Source of the DNA: Klebsiella aerogenes
GTDB taxonomy: Bacteria; Pseudomonadota; Gammaproteobacteria; Enterobacterales; Enterobacteriaceae
Direction of reading: 5' to 3'
NCBI GenBank assembly: GCA_029027985.1
Contig: CP119076.1
Span: forward strand, 1,798,001-1,862,000
Length of the DNA: 64,000 nucleotides
Position numbers and translations under genes: made by a program. Under the pieces are notes generated by a model. The model did no database searches and was not told the DNA's origin. It worked only from the letters and a program-made list of their open reading frames with translations. Below, one piece after another: positions 46,373 to 56,565 of this stretch; position 1 is the first letter of the stretch; every line of letters begins with the position of its first letter.

Positions 46373-48201
46373 GTGATGTTTTTGACGCAAAAGCCTTCCT
46401 CAAGACGGTTACCAGCCAACCGGGCGTCTATCGTATGTACGATGCCGGCGGTACCGTCATTTATGTCGGGAAAGCGAAAGATCTGAAAAAGCGCCTGAGC
46501 AGCTATTTTCGCAGCAACCTGGCTTCGCGTAAAACCGAGGCTCTGGTCGCGCTGATCGCGCAAATTGACGTGACCGTAACGCATACCGAAACGGAAGCGC
46601 TGCTGCTTGAACACAACTATATCAAGTTGTACCAGCCGCGTTATAACGTGCTGCTGCGGGACGATAAATCCTACCCCTTTATATTCCTCAGCGGCGATAC
46701 CCATCCTCGGTTGGCCATGCATCGTGGCGCTAAACACGCGAAAGGGGAATATTTCGGTCCGTTCCCCAACGGCTATGCGGTACGCGAAACGCTCGCGCTG
46801 TTGCAAAAAATCTTCCCGATTCGTCAATGCGAGAATAGTGTTTATCGCAACCGTTCGCGTCCCTGTTTGCAGTATCAAATCGGCCGCTGCCTTGGCCCGT
46901 GCGTCGCCGGATTGGTGAGCGAGGAAGAGTATGAGCAGCAGGTTGAATATGTGCGGTTATTCCTGGCCGGCAAAGACGATCAGGTACTGACGCAACTTAT
47001 TGCCCGTATGGAAAAGGCGAGTCAGGCGCTCGAATTCGAAGAGGCTGCTCGCATTCGCGATCAAATTCAGGCGGTACGCCGGGTGACGGAGAAACAGTTC
47101 GTTTCCAATAATGGTGACGATTTGGATGTTATCGGCGTGGCCTTTGATGCTGGCATGGCCTGCGTGCATGTTCTGTTTATTCGTCAGGGCAAAGTGCTGG
47201 GTAGCCGCAGCTATTTTCCGAAGGTTCCAGGCGGTACCGAACTTGGCGAAGTGGTCGAGACTTTCGTGGGGCAGTTCTACCTGCAGGGCAGCCAGATGCG
47301 TACTCTGCCGGGGGAAATTCTACTCGATTTCAACCTTGGCGATAAAACCCTGCTCGCCGATTCTCTGTCCGAGTTGGCAGGACGGCGGGTGCACGTACAA
47401 ACAAAACCTCGCGGCGATCGCGCGCGTTATCTCAAACTGGCGCGCACTAACGCTGCGGTGGCGCTCACCACCAAACTGTCTCAGCAATCGACGGTGAGCC
47501 AGCGTTTGCAGGCGCTGGCTACGTTACTGAAGCTTCCGGCGGTGACGCGCATGGAATGCTTTGATATCAGCCATACGATGGGTGAGCAAACCGTGGCATC
47601 CTGCGTGGTGTTCGATAGCAATGGCCCGCTGCGGGCGGAGTACCGACGCTACAACATTACCGGTATCACGCCGGGCGATGACTATGCGGCAATGAATCAG
47701 GTTTTACGCCGCCGCTATGGTAAAGCGATAGAAGAGAACAAGATCCCCGACGTTATCCTGATCGACGGCGGAAAAGGTCAGCTCGGCCAGGCGAAAGCGG
47801 TGTTTGCCGAGCTGGATGTGCCATGGGATAAAAATCATCCTCTATTATTGGGGGTGGCGAAAGGGAGCGATCGCAAAGCCGGACTGGAAACGTTATTCTT
47901 TGAACCGGAGGGCGAGGGTTTTAGTCTGCCGCCGGATTCTCCTGCTTTACACGTTATCCAGCACATTCGCGATGAGTCACACGATCACGCCATTTCCGGA
48001 CATCGGAAAAAACGGGCGAAGGTGAAGAGCACCAGTACCCTGGAGACGATAGAAGGGGTGGGGCCAAAGCGTCGGCAAATGCTGTTGAAGTACATGGGCG
48101 GTCTGCAAGGTTTGCAGAAAGCCAGTGTGGAAGAAATTGCGCAAGTACCGGGGATATCTCACGGACTGGCAGAAAAGATCTTCTACTCGTTGAAACATTA
48201 G
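46369..48201 (+). CDS. uvrC: excinuclease ABC subunit C
   Basis: UvrC makes both incisions in nucleotide excision repair. Started at GTG 46369, which overlaps the uvrY stop by four bases, the protein has 610 residues, as in E. coli. Domains in order: GIY-YIG nuclease ([20 protein letters not shown], about 18-37), the cysteine cluster [16 protein letters not shown] motif ([15 protein letters not shown]), RNase-H-like endonuclease ([33 protein letters not shown]) and tandem helix-hairpin-helix motifs ([20 protein letters not shown]). Confidence 0.97.
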   Translation: MSDVFDAKAFLKTVTSQPGVYRMYDAGGTVIYVGKAKDLKKRLSSYFRSNLASRKTEALVALIAQIDVTVTHTETEALLLEHNYIKLYQPRYNVLLRDDKSYPFIFLSGDTHPRLAMHRGAKHAKGEYFGPFPNGYAVRETLALLQKIFPIRQCENSVYRNRSRPCLQYQIGRCLGPCVAGLVSEEEYEQQVEYVRLFLAGKDDQVLTQLIARMEKASQALEFEEAARIRDQIQAVRRVTEKQFVSNNGDDLDVIGVAFDAGMACVHVLFIRQGKVLGSRSYFPKVPGGTELGEVVETFVGQFYLQGSQMRTLPGEILLDFNLGDKTLLADSLSELAGRRVHVQTKPRGDRARYLKLARTNAAVALTTKLSQQSTVSQRLQALATLLKLPAVTRMECFDISHTMGEQTVASCVVFDSNGPLRAEYRRYNITGITPGDDYAAMNQVLRRRYGKAIEENKIPDVILIDGGKGQLGQAKAVFAELDVPWDKNHPLLLGVAKGSDRKAGLETLFFEPEGEGFSLPPDSPALHVIQHIRDESHDHAISGHRKKRAKVKSTSTLETIEGVGPKRRQMLLKYMGGLQGLQKASVEEIAQVPGISHGLAEKIFYSLKH

Positions 48202-48258
48202 GGGCTCTGTAGCAACATAGGGCTAATTTACACTTACAACAGATAGTTACCCGTTACT

Positions 48259-48807
48259 ATGCAATTTAATATCCCTACGTTGCTTACTCTGTTTCGCGTC
48301 ATCCTGATCCCATTCTTCGTATTGGCGTTCTACTTGCCCTTTAGCTGGGCGCCATTCGTCTGCGCGTTGATTTTCTTTGTCGCTGCCGTCACCGACTGGT
48401 TCGATGGTTTTTTGGCGCGTCGCTGGAATCAAAGCACTCGTTTCGGCGCCTTCCTGGATCCGGTTGCGGATAAAGTGATGGTGGCCATCGCGATGGTATT
48501 GGTTGCCGAGCACTATCATACCTGGTGGGTGACGCTACCGGCAGCGACGATGATCGCGCGTGAAATTATTATCTCCGCGTTGCGTGAGTGGATGGCGGAG
48601 CTGGGTAAGCGCAGCAGCGTGGCGGTATCGTGGATCGGTAAAGTGAAAACCACGGCACAGATGGCAGCGCTGGTGTGGATGCTGTGGCGTCCAAATATGT
48701 GGGTTGAGTGGGCCGGTATCGTTCTGTTTATGGTTGCTGCGGTACTCACTTTGTGGTCAATGCTGCAATATTTGAACGCAGCGCGCGGCGATTTGCTTGA
48801 ACAGTGA
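48259..48807 (+). CDS. pgsA: phosphatidylglycerophosphate synthase
   Basis: PgsA condenses CDP-diacylglycerol with glycerol 3-phosphate in the inner membrane, the committed step to phosphatidylglycerol and cardiolipin. The 182-residue protein has the CDP-alcohol phosphotransferase motif DWFDGFLAR...[10 protein letters not shown] (about 50-76) and about four helices. It follows uvrC by 57 bases and is followed by a tRNA operon, as in E. coli. Confidence 0.96.
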   Translation: MQFNIPTLLTLFRVILIPFFVLAFYLPFSWAPFVCALIFFVAAVTDWFDGFLARRWNQSTRFGAFLDPVADKVMVAIAMVLVAEHYHTWWVTLPAATMIAREIIISALREWMAELGKRSSVAVSWIGKVKTTAQMAALVWMLWRPNMWVEWAGIVLFMVAAVLTLWSMLQYLNAARGDLLEQ

Positions 48808-48957
48808 TCGTTTCGGCGTAAATTTCAGCAAACGATGCAAAGTTGCGAAAAATACCGTTGACTCACCGCGCCAGATAAGTAGAATGCAACGCATCGAACG
48901 GCGGCACAGTCTTCCAGACGATAACAAAATCAAGTGATTAGCAATTAACTTGATGAT

Positions 48958-49033
<76 letters not shown>

Positions 49034-49073
49034 AATTAAAAGCATCGGCAGTTGCGGGTGTTTAAGTATTAAA

Positions 49074-49147
49074 GGCGCGTTAGCAAAGCGGTTATGTAGC
49101 GGATTGCAAATCCGTCTAGTCCGGTTCGACTCCGGAACGCGCCTCCA
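49074..49147 (+). tRNA. cysT: tRNA-Cys(GCA)
   Basis: A 74-nt tRNA with anticodon GCA and encoded CCA, second of the operon, 40 bases after tRNA-Gly. Confidence 0.97.
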
Positions 49148-49160
49148 CTTTATATCCCGA

Positions 49161-49247
49161 GCCCGGATGGTGGAATCGGTAGACACAAGGGATTTAAAAT
49201 CCCTCGGCGTTCGCGCTGTGTGGGTTCAAGTCCCACTCCGGGTACCA
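49161..49247 (+). tRNA. leuZ: tRNA-Leu(TAA)
   Basis: An 87-nt class II tRNA with anticodon TAA, long variable arm and encoded CCA, third of the operon, 13 bases after tRNA-Cys. Confidence 0.97.
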
Positions 49248-49289
49248 TTGGGATAAAGTAGAATAATCAAAGCAATAAGCAGTGTCGTG

Positions 49290-49313
49290 AAACCACCTCC
49301 GGGTGGTTTTTTC
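49290..49313 (+). terminator. terminator of the Gly-Cys-Leu tRNA operon
   Basis: AAACCACC / GGTGGTTT forms a stem with a TCCG loop and is followed by TTTTCATTT, about 40 bases after tRNA-Leu. Confidence 0.88.
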
Positions 49314-49528
49314 ATTTCTATTTCCCCTCCCACATCATCAGCGCTACTGACTGAGCATCTCTCGATATGCTCTGGCCAATACATTGAGAATTTTCCCCAC
49401 CTGTTTTTATCAGGAAATTTGCAAGCCATTTCGGGTAATATATTACCGGCGTTAATGATGGCGCAGGATGGCTATCCTTTGGGTATGTGCCGCCTTTATG
49501 GCAATGATAATTATATATGAGGGACCTT

Positions 49529-50110
49529 ATGGCCACGTTGCTTGAAAGCTACGGGAACTGTTTTCGTAAATACGCCACTTTTCGCGGCCGCTCCGCGCGT
49601 CAGGAATATGTGGTCTTTACTATTGCTAACTTTATCTTATCGGCGATCCTGGGGCTGATCCCGGTTGTCGGCGGAATATTTGGCTTAATTATTATTCTAC
49701 CTGGGCTGGCGGTCGCGGTTCGCCGACTGCACGATCTGAATAAATCGGGTTGGTGGTTGCTGGCGCCGTACGGCATTATGCTGATCGGCCTGATTGGTAT
49801 TGCCGCCACCGTTGAAGAGGGCAGAGCAGCGTTATGGGTATGGGTGATTGTCCTGGGCGGCGTGGCCGCGCTGGTCATGTCGATTTGGATGATTTTTACC
49901 CGTGGTACCGTTGGCAGCAACCGCTTTGGCGATGAACAGAACGACGATAATAGCAGTAACAATGCCCCCGGGGCCGGTATGGCTGGTCAGCGTTCCACTG
50001 CGGATGGCGTCAGAGATCGCCTGGCGCAGGCAAAAAAAATGCTTGATGAGGGCGTGATTAGCGAAAGCGAATACGACGTCATGCGTTCTAATATTATTAA
50101 AGATATGTAA
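49529..50110 (+). CDS. DUF805 membrane protein with C-terminal SHOCT domain
   Basis: The 193-residue protein has the DUF805 start (LLESYGNCFRKYATFRGRSA), four hydrophobic helices and, after a low-complexity Asn/Gly linker (NDDNSSNNAPGAG), a SHOCT module (RLAQAKKMLDEGVISESEYDVM, about 159-180) of the kind that mediates oligomerisation. ATG at 49529 follows GAGGGACCTT. The function is unknown. No gene occupies this place in E. coli K-12 as far as I recall. Confidence 0.8.
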   Translation: MATLLESYGNCFRKYATFRGRSARQEYVVFTIANFILSAILGLIPVVGGIFGLIIILPGLAVAVRRLHDLNKSGWWLLAPYGIMLIGLIGIAATVEEGRAALWVWVIVLGGVAALVMSIWMIFTRGTVGSNRFGDEQNDDNSSNNAPGAGMAGQRSTADGVRDRLAQAKKMLDEGVISESEYDVMRSNIIKDM

Positions 50111-50231
50111 TTGATTTGCCGCCGGGCTTGCCCGGCGTTAATAAATTCCCCTACGTTAGTGAGTGCGGGTGGTTTTCTCCCGCCATTTTCGCTACTGTAA
50201 GCGCCATTTTTCTCTCATCACGAGCCTGTTT

Positions 50232-50900
50232 ATGAAAACCGGACCCCTGAACGAAAGCGAACTCGAGTGGCTGGACGAAATCCTGTCAAAATATGCCACT
50301 GAGGGCGCCATCCTTGATGTCTCTGAACTTGATGGCCTGCTGACGGCTATCTTATCCGGGCCGACGGAAATCGAACCTGCGCAATGGCTGCTGTCTATTT
50401 GGGGCGGAGCGGATAACGTGCCGCGCTGGGCTAACGATCGCGAACGTGACCGTTTCGTCAATCTGACGCTGCAGCATATGAGCGATATCGCCGAACGTCT
50501 GGCTGACTATCCGGAGCAGTTTGAGCCGCTGTTCGGTACCCGTGAATTTGAAGGCCAGGAGCTGACCATTGTTGAAGAGTGGTGCTTTGGCTACATGCGT
50601 GGCGTTGCGCTCTGCGATTGGTCGACATTGCCTGTGGATCTGCAGCCGCAGCTTGATGTCATCGCCCTGCACGGAACGGAAGAACGCTTTGAAGCGCTCG
50701 ATGCGCTGACTGCGGATGAATTTGTCGACAGCGTCGATAGCATTAAGCCTGCGGCGCTTGCTTTATACGATTACTGGATGGAACATGCTCAGCCGACGGC
50801 CGTGCAGCAGCCGGTAAGAAATGAGGTCAAGGTCGGGCGTAACGACCCTTGCCCTTGCGGTAGCGGCAAGAAATATAAGCAGTGTTGCTTAGTGAAATAA
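50232..50900 (+). CDS. yecA: UPF0149 protein YecA with C-terminal SEC-C zinc motif
   Basis: The 222-residue protein matches E. coli YecA (221) from [20 protein letters not shown]. It has the helical UPF0149 domain and ends in a SEC-C zinc-binding motif ([18 protein letters not shown]), the module that in SecA contacts SecB and ribosomes; YecA-type proteins have been found associated with ribosomes. The frame is open 23 codons upstream without conservation, so the ATG at 50232 is chosen. Confidence 0.93.
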   Translation: MKTGPLNESELEWLDEILSKYATEGAILDVSELDGLLTAILSGPTEIEPAQWLLSIWGGADNVPRWANDRERDRFVNLTLQHMSDIAERLADYPEQFEPLFGTREFEGQELTIVEEWCFGYMRGVALCDWSTLPVDLQPQLDVIALHGTEERFEALDALTADEFVDSVDSIKPAALALYDYWMEHAQPTAVQQPVRNEVKVGRNDPCPCGSGKKYKQCCLVK

Positions 50901-50923
50901 AAAAGGGGCCCCAGGCCCCTTTT
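50901..50923. terminator. bidirectional terminator between yecA and tyrP
   Basis: AAAAGGGGCC / GGCCCCTTTT flanks a CCA loop between two convergent genes and works in both directions. Confidence 0.88.
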
Positions 50924-50925
50924 CC

Positions 50926-52137
50926 TTATCCGACAGCGGGTAATAACCCTGCGACAATACAGAACTGAATCACCACAACCGCCACTCCGCAACACAGTAC
51001 CAACCACAACGCAGCTGAGCCGCCCGGTACTCGCCAGGTTGCTTGCGGGTGCTGTTTACGGCTCTTCATGACCAGCATTGATGGCAATATCAGCGCCAGT
51101 ACAGCGAGCGCCACCCCGGCGTAGCCCAGCGCCATAACGAAGCCACGCGGATAGAACAGGGCGAAGGCCAGCGGCGGCAGGAAGGTGATGGCGCCGCTTT
51201 GGATACGCCCGGCAGGTGTATTTCTACGTTGGAACAAATCCGCCAGGTAATCGAATAAACCCAATGCGACGCCGAGGAAAGAGGTGGCCAATGCGAAGTC
51301 GGCGAACAGATGTACAGCCACTTCCACATGTGGCGAGGCGACGACGTCGCGAATTGCTGCCAGCAGGCCGTTCAGACCGGAATTTTTAGCCAGCACGGCG
51401 GTAAAGGCCGGGGAGTCGATGCTGCCAAGCGTCGCAAGCTGCCAGAAAATATAGGCGACCAGCGGAATAAAGCTACCGATGATGAAGACGCGGCGCAGTT
51501 TGCGGATATCGCCATTCAGGTAGCTAACGATGCTTGGGATGCTGCCGTGAAAACCAAATGAGGTGAAAATAACCGGAATCGCCGATAGCGCCAGCCCCTG
51601 CTGCAGCGGTAGCGTCAGCAGATTTATCTTGTGTATATGCGGCAGCAGCAGAACGAGCATGACTGCGAGGAAGATAATTTTGGCGCTGAATAAAAAGCGG
51701 TTGAACAGATCGACCAACGAGGTACCGATACACACCACCGCGCCGCCGATACCGGTAAACAGCAACACCCCGGCAGAAGGTGGCAAACTCCAGTTAAGCC
51801 ACTGATTCAGGCTGGAGGCCAGAAGCTCTCCGGCGCCGCTGATATAGGCCGCCGTCAGGGCATACATCAAGAACAACATACAGAAGCCTGTGACCCACTG
51901 GCCATAGCGGCCAAGATAGCGTGCGGCCAACGAGCCTAATCCCATATCCGCCGGAACGTGTTGATAAACTTCCAGTAGCAACAGGGCGGTATAACACATC
52001 AGCGCCCACAGCGAGATCAGTAATACCAGAGTGACGCCAAAGCCGACTCCCGCTGAGGCGAGAGGCATCGCCAACATACCGGCGCCAATTGTGGTGCCGG
52101 CAACGATTAAAATACTACCCAGAGTGCGGTTCTTCAC
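50926..52137 (-). CDS. tyrP: tyrosine-specific transporter TyrP
   Basis: This inner-membrane proton symporter for tyrosine belongs to the HAAAP family. The 403-residue length equals E. coli TyrP. Eleven hydrophobic segments and the family block [20 protein letters not shown] (about 15-34) are visible. Its promoter region has two TyrR boxes, as known for tyrP. Confidence 0.94.
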   Translation of the reverse strand: MKNRTLGSILIVAGTTIGAGMLAMPLASAGVGFGVTLVLLISLWALMCYTALLLLEVYQHVPADMGLGSLAARYLGRYGQWVTGFCMLFLMYALTAAYISGAGELLASSLNQWLNWSLPPSAGVLLFTGIGGAVVCIGTSLVDLFNRFLFSAKIIFLAVMLVLLLPHIHKINLLTLPLQQGLALSAIPVIFTSFGFHGSIPSIVSYLNGDIRKLRRVFIIGSFIPLVAYIFWQLATLGSIDSPAFTAVLAKNSGLNGLLAAIRDVVASPHVEVAVHLFADFALATSFLGVALGLFDYLADLFQRRNTPAGRIQSGAITFLPPLAFALFYPRGFVMALGYAGVALAVLALILPSMLVMKSRKQHPQATWRVPGGSAALWLVLCCGVAVVVIQFCIVAGLLPAVG

Positions 52138-52182
52138 GCTTTTCTCTATCTATGAAGGAATGAACAAATAATTATGTCGCGC

Positions 52183-52246
52183 AGAGTATGTGAAATGCGT
52201 GATTTCGTCAAATGATGGTTACATGCCATGTAATCATATCTTTACG
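52183..52246 (-). promoter_or_regulatory. tyrP promoter with two TyrR boxes
   Basis: On the plus strand TGTAAT-CATATC-TTTACG (52229-52246) is a good TyrR box (TGTAAA-N6-TTTACA). A weaker box (minus strand TGTAAC-CATCAT-TTGACG, 52223-52206) is centred 23 bp away and overlaps -35 TTGACG (52211-52206), which is 17 bp from -10 TACTCT (52188-52183). A weak box over the -35 explains tyrosine repression in E. coli. Confidence 0.78.
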
Positions 52247-52329
52247 ATATTTACCGGTAGCAAAGACTGCGCTGGCGCAAAGTCGGTAAAGGCAAGCTCA
52301 TATATGCTGCACGCTTTACAGGAGGAGTT

Positions 52330-52569
52330 ATGCAATCTATTCACGGCCATGAAGTACTGCAGATGATGATCGCGTCGGGCAAGTCATACACAGTAGCCAG
52401 CCTTGAGGCGGCAATTAAGGCGCGATTTGGTATGCAGGCACGCTTTCATACCTGTTCAGCGCAGGATTTAGATGCGGCACAGCTGGTGGCTTTTTTGCAG
52501 AAGAAAGGTAAGTTTATTGCAGCGGAAGAGGGCTTCAATACTAGCGAAAGTAAAATTTGCCGTCACTAA
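52330..52569 (+). CDS. yecH: DUF2492 family protein YecH
   Basis: The 79-residue protein matches E. coli YecH, with MQSIHGHEVLQMM, AAIKARFGMQARFHTCSAQD and the terminal SKICRH. The conserved His and Cys residues suggest metal binding. GGAGGAGTT precedes the ATG. The function is unknown. Confidence 0.93.
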   Translation: MQSIHGHEVLQMMIASGKSYTVASLEAAIKARFGMQARFHTCSAQDLDAAQLVAFLQKKGKFIAAEEGFNTSESKICRH

Positions 52570-52605
52570 ACGCGCGGCGACCAGAAACGGCCGCCGCAGC
52601 GGGGA

Positions 52606-53103
52606 TTAATTTTGCGTATCGAGCGTTGCCAGCTCTTTATCGATAAAGTACAAGCCTTCGCCGCTCTTACCGGCGAGGGTCAGTTTATCAATAACAGATT
52701 TGAATAATTTCTCTTCTTCATGCTGTTCAGCAACGTACCATTGCAGGAAGTTAAAGGTCGGGTAATCCTGATTGGTCATTGCGGCATGCGCCAGTTCATT
52801 AATTTTTTGCGTAATTAACTGCTCGTGTTCATAGGTCTGGCGGAACAGCTCATCCAGAGAGGCATATTCGGCAAACGGCGAACTAATCGCGTTAATGCGA
52901 GGCAGGCTGCCGGTATCGGTTAAATAGTCGAACAGACGCTGCATATGCGTCATTTCTTCTTGCGCGTGACGGCGTAAAAACGCCGCGGCGCCTTCAAAAC
53001 TATGGTAGCTGCACCAGGCGCTCATCTGCTGATAAAGCAAAGAGGAATAAAGCTCAAGATTCATTTGCTCATTAAGTTTTTCGATCATTTCTGCTTTCAG
53101 CAT
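52606..53103 (-). CDS. ftnA: ferritin FtnA
   Basis: FtnA oxidises Fe(II) and stores iron as a 24-subunit shell in the cytoplasm. From [20 protein letters not shown] the protein has 165 residues, as in E. coli. Ferroxidase ligands are present: Glu in [15 protein letters not shown], and [13 protein letters not shown] (Glu and His of the first site), plus EQHEEEKLF. An in-frame start 15 codons upstream is not conserved. Confidence 0.95.
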   Translation of the reverse strand: MLKAEMIEKLNEQMNLELYSSLLYQQMSAWCSYHSFEGAAAFLRRHAQEEMTHMQRLFDYLTDTGSLPRINAISSPFAEYASLDELFRQTYEHEQLITQKINELAHAAMTNQDYPTFNFLQWYVAEQHEEEKLFKSVIDKLTLAGKSGEGLYFIDKELATLDTQN

Positions 53104-53501
53104 GGCGTCCACTCCGGAAATAAAGAATAAAACATCGTGTGCCGCCACTATAATTTGTTAGTTATTTATTTGCAAAAAGTAAATTAAAAAATTTAATTAT
53201 TAAAAATGCAAATGGGAATAAAACGCATTGGCAATATAATAATTAATGCGAATGGTTTTAATTCGATATTTGAACCGAATATTACCCCAGGCAATGAAAA
53301 GGCGAATATCGAGTGGGCGACGCGAGTGGGATGAGGCCGTAAACCGAGCCGGAACGGTGTGTGCCGGTAAAATGTGAAGCATCACGTAGTTTATAAAACG
53401 GCTTTTCATAAAGTTTGAAATTGCATTTATGAAGTAGTAGAGTCCTGATAACGCTAACGAACTATCGGGCAGTGCCCGTACAGCATTCAGGAGAGTTAAG
53501 C
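53104..53501. other. ftnA upstream region
   Basis: About 400 bases between divergent ftnA and the RpiB-like gene, AT-rich, probably regulatory for both. I cannot place a Fur or other operator with confidence and see no gene. Confidence 0.4.
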
Positions 53502-54140
53502 ATGAAAATCGCACTGATGATGGAAAACAGCCAGGCGAGTAAAAACGCCATCATCCTCAATGAATTGAAGAACGTTGCCGAGGATAAAGGCTTTCCGGTT
53601 TACAACGTAGGGATGAGTGATGAGAACGATCATCATCTGACCTATATCCATCTGGGGATTATGGCCAGCATCCTGCTGAATTCCAAAGCGGTTGATTTCG
53701 TGGTGACCGGTTGCGGCACCGGCCAGGGAGCGTTGATGTCGCTGAATATTCACCCGGGGGTGGTATGCGGTTACTGTATTGATCCTGCAGACGCCTTCCT
53801 GTTTGCTCAGATCAACAACGGTAACGCGTTGTCGCTGCCTTTTGCCAAAGGTTTTGGTTGGGGGGCGGAGCTGAACGTACGCTTTATTTTCGAGAAGGCA
53901 TTCACCGGCCGCAACGGCGAAGGTTATCCGCCGGAACGCAAAGAGCCGCAGGTACGCAATGCCGGGATCCTCAACACAGTGAAAGCGGCGGTGGTGAAAG
54001 AAAACTATCTTGATACCCTGCGGGCGATCGATCCAGAACTGGTAAAAACTGCGGTTTCAGGCCCTCGTTTCCAGCAGTGCTTCTTCGAAAACTGCCAGGA
54101 TAAAGAAATTGAAGCTTTTGTGCGCCAGATAGTCGGTTAA
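53502..54140 (+). CDS. RpiB/LacA/LacB-family sugar-phosphate isomerase-like protein
   Basis: The 212-residue cytoplasmic protein has the RpiB/LacAB fold signature: MKIALMMENSQASKNAIILN at the N-terminus, then VDFVVTGCGTGQGALMSLN, where Cys in CGTG is the catalytic base of this family, and a loop PADAFLFAQINNGNALSLPF. It is longer than RpiB (about 150), with a C-terminal extension. Family members interconvert aldose and ketose phosphates; the true substrate is unknown. It stands alone, without sugar-transport genes beside it. A GAGAGTTAAGC sequence precedes the ATG. Confidence 0.8.
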   Translation: MKIALMMENSQASKNAIILNELKNVAEDKGFPVYNVGMSDENDHHLTYIHLGIMASILLNSKAVDFVVTGCGTGQGALMSLNIHPGVVCGYCIDPADAFLFAQINNGNALSLPFAKGFGWGAELNVRFIFEKAFTGRNGEGYPPERKEPQVRNAGILNTVKAAVVKENYLDTLRAIDPELVKTAVSGPRFQQCFFENCQDKEIEAFVRQIVG

Positions 54141-54154
54141 TCGGATTTTTTACA

Positions 54155-54180
54155 CGGGCCTGCGCGAATGCGCAGGCCCG
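54155..54180. terminator. bidirectional terminator between the RpiB-like and MFS genes
   Basis: CGGGCCTGCG / CGCAGGCCCG forms a 10-bp perfect stem with a six-base loop between two convergent genes, with T-rich sequence on either side. Confidence 0.85.
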
Positions 54181-54187
54181 TTCGTTA

Positions 54188-55609
54188 TTACTTGTCTTTA
54201 CTGGAAACCGTGCTGCCCGCATCCCGCGTAAGATGTAGTGTATCAATCATCCCCACCAGGCAAATCAGCGCGATAAAGACGAACGCCAGACGAAAATCGA
54301 TTCCTGGCAACGCCGTTAAGTTAAGCCACTCACTTAGCTGTTCTCCGATCCGGATACCAATAGCACCGAGGGTGATCCCGAGCCCCACCGCCAACTGTGA
54401 GGCGGTGCTGAACAGCGTATTGGCATAACTCATCTGTGCGGAAGGAACATCGGCAAAGGCGAGGGTACTGATGCCGGTAAATTGGATGGAACGGAAAACC
54501 CCGCCAAGATAGAGAATCAGCATCGTCAGCCATATCGGCGTGTGTGGTGTTAACAGCGCGCAGGCAAGCAGCGAGGCAACGTTCAACGCACCATTAATCA
54601 GCAATAAGCGACGGAAACCCAGCCAGCGGATAAGCGGCGTGGTGGCAGGCTTGATGGTCAGATTGCCTACGAAAACAGCCAATACCAGTAGGCCAGAATG
54701 GAACGGATCCATGCCGAAACCAACCTGGAACAACAGCGGTAGCAGGAAAGGAACGGTGCTTATCGAGGAACGAAACAGTGAACCGCCATACATCGTTACC
54801 CGAAAGGTCGGAACCTGCAGGGCATCCAGGCGCACCATTGGCCAGGCGGCGCGGCGGAAATGACGTAGCGCAAAAACCATACAACCTACCCCCACCGCCA
54901 GTAGCGCCAACGTATGCCAGCTTTGCGGCTGCCGGTCGCCGACAAGTTCCATCGCGGCCACCAGACTTATCATCGCCAGCGATGTCGCAAGAAAGCCGGG
55001 AAGGTCAAAGGGACGGCGCTCTTCTTCCCGGATATTGGGAATAATGCGTAACGAGAGCGCCATCGCCAGTAGCCCTAGCGGAACGTTGATAAAAAAGATC
55101 CAGTGCCAGCTGGCGTAACGGGTTATGAACCCTCCGAGCGGCGGACCGATTATTGGCGCGACCAGCGCCGGCCAGGTTAATGTGGCGATAGCCTTGATGA
55201 GCTGATCCTTGGGCGTGGTGCGCAGTACCGCCAGCCGCCCGACGGGGACCATCAACGCGCCGCCGACGCCCTGTAGGATACGCATAGCGACGAAGCTTTC
55301 AACGTTGCGCGATAAGCCGCAGAAAATGGAAGCGAGGGTAAAAATGGCTAGCGCCAGAGTAAACACCTTGCGTGCGCCAAAACGATCGGCAATCCAGCCG
55401 CTGGCGGGGATCAGCACTGCGAGGGTGATCAGGTAAGCGCTGATACCGATATTGAGATCGACCGCCGTGACGCCAAAATCCTTCGCCATATCGGGTAGCG
55501 CAGTGGCGATGACCGTGCCATCGAGGAACTCCATAAAGAAAGCGCCAGCCACCAGTAAAGCCGGGGCGGAGAAAGCGCGTGCTTTCGGCATAAGAGCTGT
55601 TGTACGCAT
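54188..55609 (-). CDS. MFS multidrug-type transporter, DHA2 family
   Basis: This 473-residue inner-membrane protein with about fourteen hydrophobic segments is typical of the 14-TMS drug:H+ antiporters related to MdtD and EmrB. Motif D1 (FMEFLDGTVIATALPDMAKDF, about 25-45, core LDGTVIATALP), motif A (GWIADRFGARKVF) and motif C (APIIGPPLGGFI) are intact. No membrane-fusion or regulator gene lies beside it. The substrate is unknown. It is divergent from yecJ. Confidence 0.88.
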   Translation of the reverse strand: MRTTALMPKARAFSAPALLVAGAFFMEFLDGTVIATALPDMAKDFGVTAVDLNIGISAYLITLAVLIPASGWIADRFGARKVFTLALAIFTLASIFCGLSRNVESFVAMRILQGVGGALMVPVGRLAVLRTTPKDQLIKAIATLTWPALVAPIIGPPLGGFITRYASWHWIFFINVPLGLLAMALSLRIIPNIREEERRPFDLPGFLATSLAMISLVAAMELVGDRQPQSWHTLALLAVGVGCMVFALRHFRRAAWPMVRLDALQVPTFRVTMYGGSLFRSSISTVPFLLPLLFQVGFGMDPFHSGLLVLAVFVGNLTIKPATTPLIRWLGFRRLLLINGALNVASLLACALLTPHTPIWLTMLILYLGGVFRSIQFTGISTLAFADVPSAQMSYANTLFSTASQLAVGLGITLGAIGIRIGEQLSEWLNLTALPGIDFRLAFVFIALICLVGMIDTLHLTRDAGSTVSSKDK

Positions 55610-55736
55610 TGAGTCGCAGCCATAGCAAAGTGAATTAGTACCTTTGCGGCGTGATTTTCTTCCTGCCGCTCAGCACATGTTTTTTTATCTAATGCGTTTT
55701 AGGGTACTATTACGCCCCTGAAAATAGGAGTAAAAA

Positions 55737-55988
55737 ATGTCTCAACCTTTTACTGAACAAGATGAACTGGTTTCCGACGTCGTCGCCTGCCAGCTGGTTA
55801 TCAAACAGATCCTCGATGTCATTGACGTTATTGCCCCGGTCGAGGTGCGTGAAAAGATGGCGTCGCAGCTAAAAGCAATTGATTTCGCCAGTCATCCGGC
55901 TTCCGCCGACCCGGTGACGCTGCGTGCGGTGCAAAAGGCGATTGCGTTGATTGAACTGAAGTTTACCCCGCAGGGTGAGGCGCACTAA
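55737..55988 (+). CDS. yecJ: DUF2766 family small protein YecJ
   Basis: The 83-residue helical protein ([20 protein letters not shown], ending [10 protein letters not shown]) resembles E. coli YecJ throughout. AGGAGTAAAAA precedes the ATG. The function is unknown. Confidence 0.88.
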   Translation: MSQPFTEQDELVSDVVACQLVIKQILDVIDVIAPVEVREKMASQLKAIDFASHPASADPVTLRAVQKAIALIELKFTPQGEAH

Positions 55989-56061
55989 TTTCGTTGTGGC
56001 GAAGCCAGTGGCGATGTGAAATGGCCGTTCCTGTCATCACGAACTGGAACGGCCAGTAAAA

Positions 56062-56565
56062 TTAGTGCTGCTGCGAAGCGATGAGATTGAGTAGTCGGCG
56101 GTCGGTCTGTTCCAGGCAGAGTCCGGCCTTATCAGCAGTGCGAATTTCTTCAAGTACGGTTTGCAGTAACAACCCGTCTTGCTGCTGTTCTTTTTCGAGT
56201 AGGGTTAAAAAACGCCATGTGGTGTCATCGCTCTGCGCTTTTGCTTCCTGCGCCAGGCCTGACAACATGCTACTGCGCTGCTGGTACTCTTCAAGGGTTT
56301 TGGTAAACACCTCTTCAAGGGAAGTACACTCCGGAGCATAGCTTTCGTCGGCTTTCACAATCGGCCAGGCGCCCGCTTTTTTCATATAGTCAAAAACCCG
56401 CATCATTAGCGTCACGCTCGATTGCGCACGAGTTCGTAAGAAAGTTGCGGTGCCGTTGAGGCGCTGCTGAGCACACCATTCACCCAAATGCAGATAAACA
56501 TTTGACGCATGAAACTCAAGATTCATCTGGGTATTCAATTTCTGAACCATTCCTGGGACTGCCAT
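56062..56565 (-). CDS. ftnB: ferritin-like protein FtnB
   Basis: The 167-residue protein (from [20 protein letters not shown]) has the ferritin four-helix pattern and matches FtnB in length. Where FtnA has EEMTHMQ, this protein has SSVTLMM, so the Glu and His of the first ferroxidase site are missing; loss of these ligands is also a feature of E. coli FtnB. It may serve iron release or Fe-S repair under oxidative stress, as shown for FtnB in Salmonella. A 26-codon upstream extension is not conserved. Confidence 0.9.
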   Translation of the reverse strand: MAVPGMVQKLNTQMNLEFHASNVYLHLGEWCAQQRLNGTATFLRTRAQSSVTLMMRVFDYMKKAGAWPIVKADESYAPECTSLEEVFTKTLEEYQQRSSMLSGLAQEAKAQSDDTTWRFLTLLEKEQQQDGLLLQTVLEEIRTADKAGLCLEQTDRRLLNLIASQQH

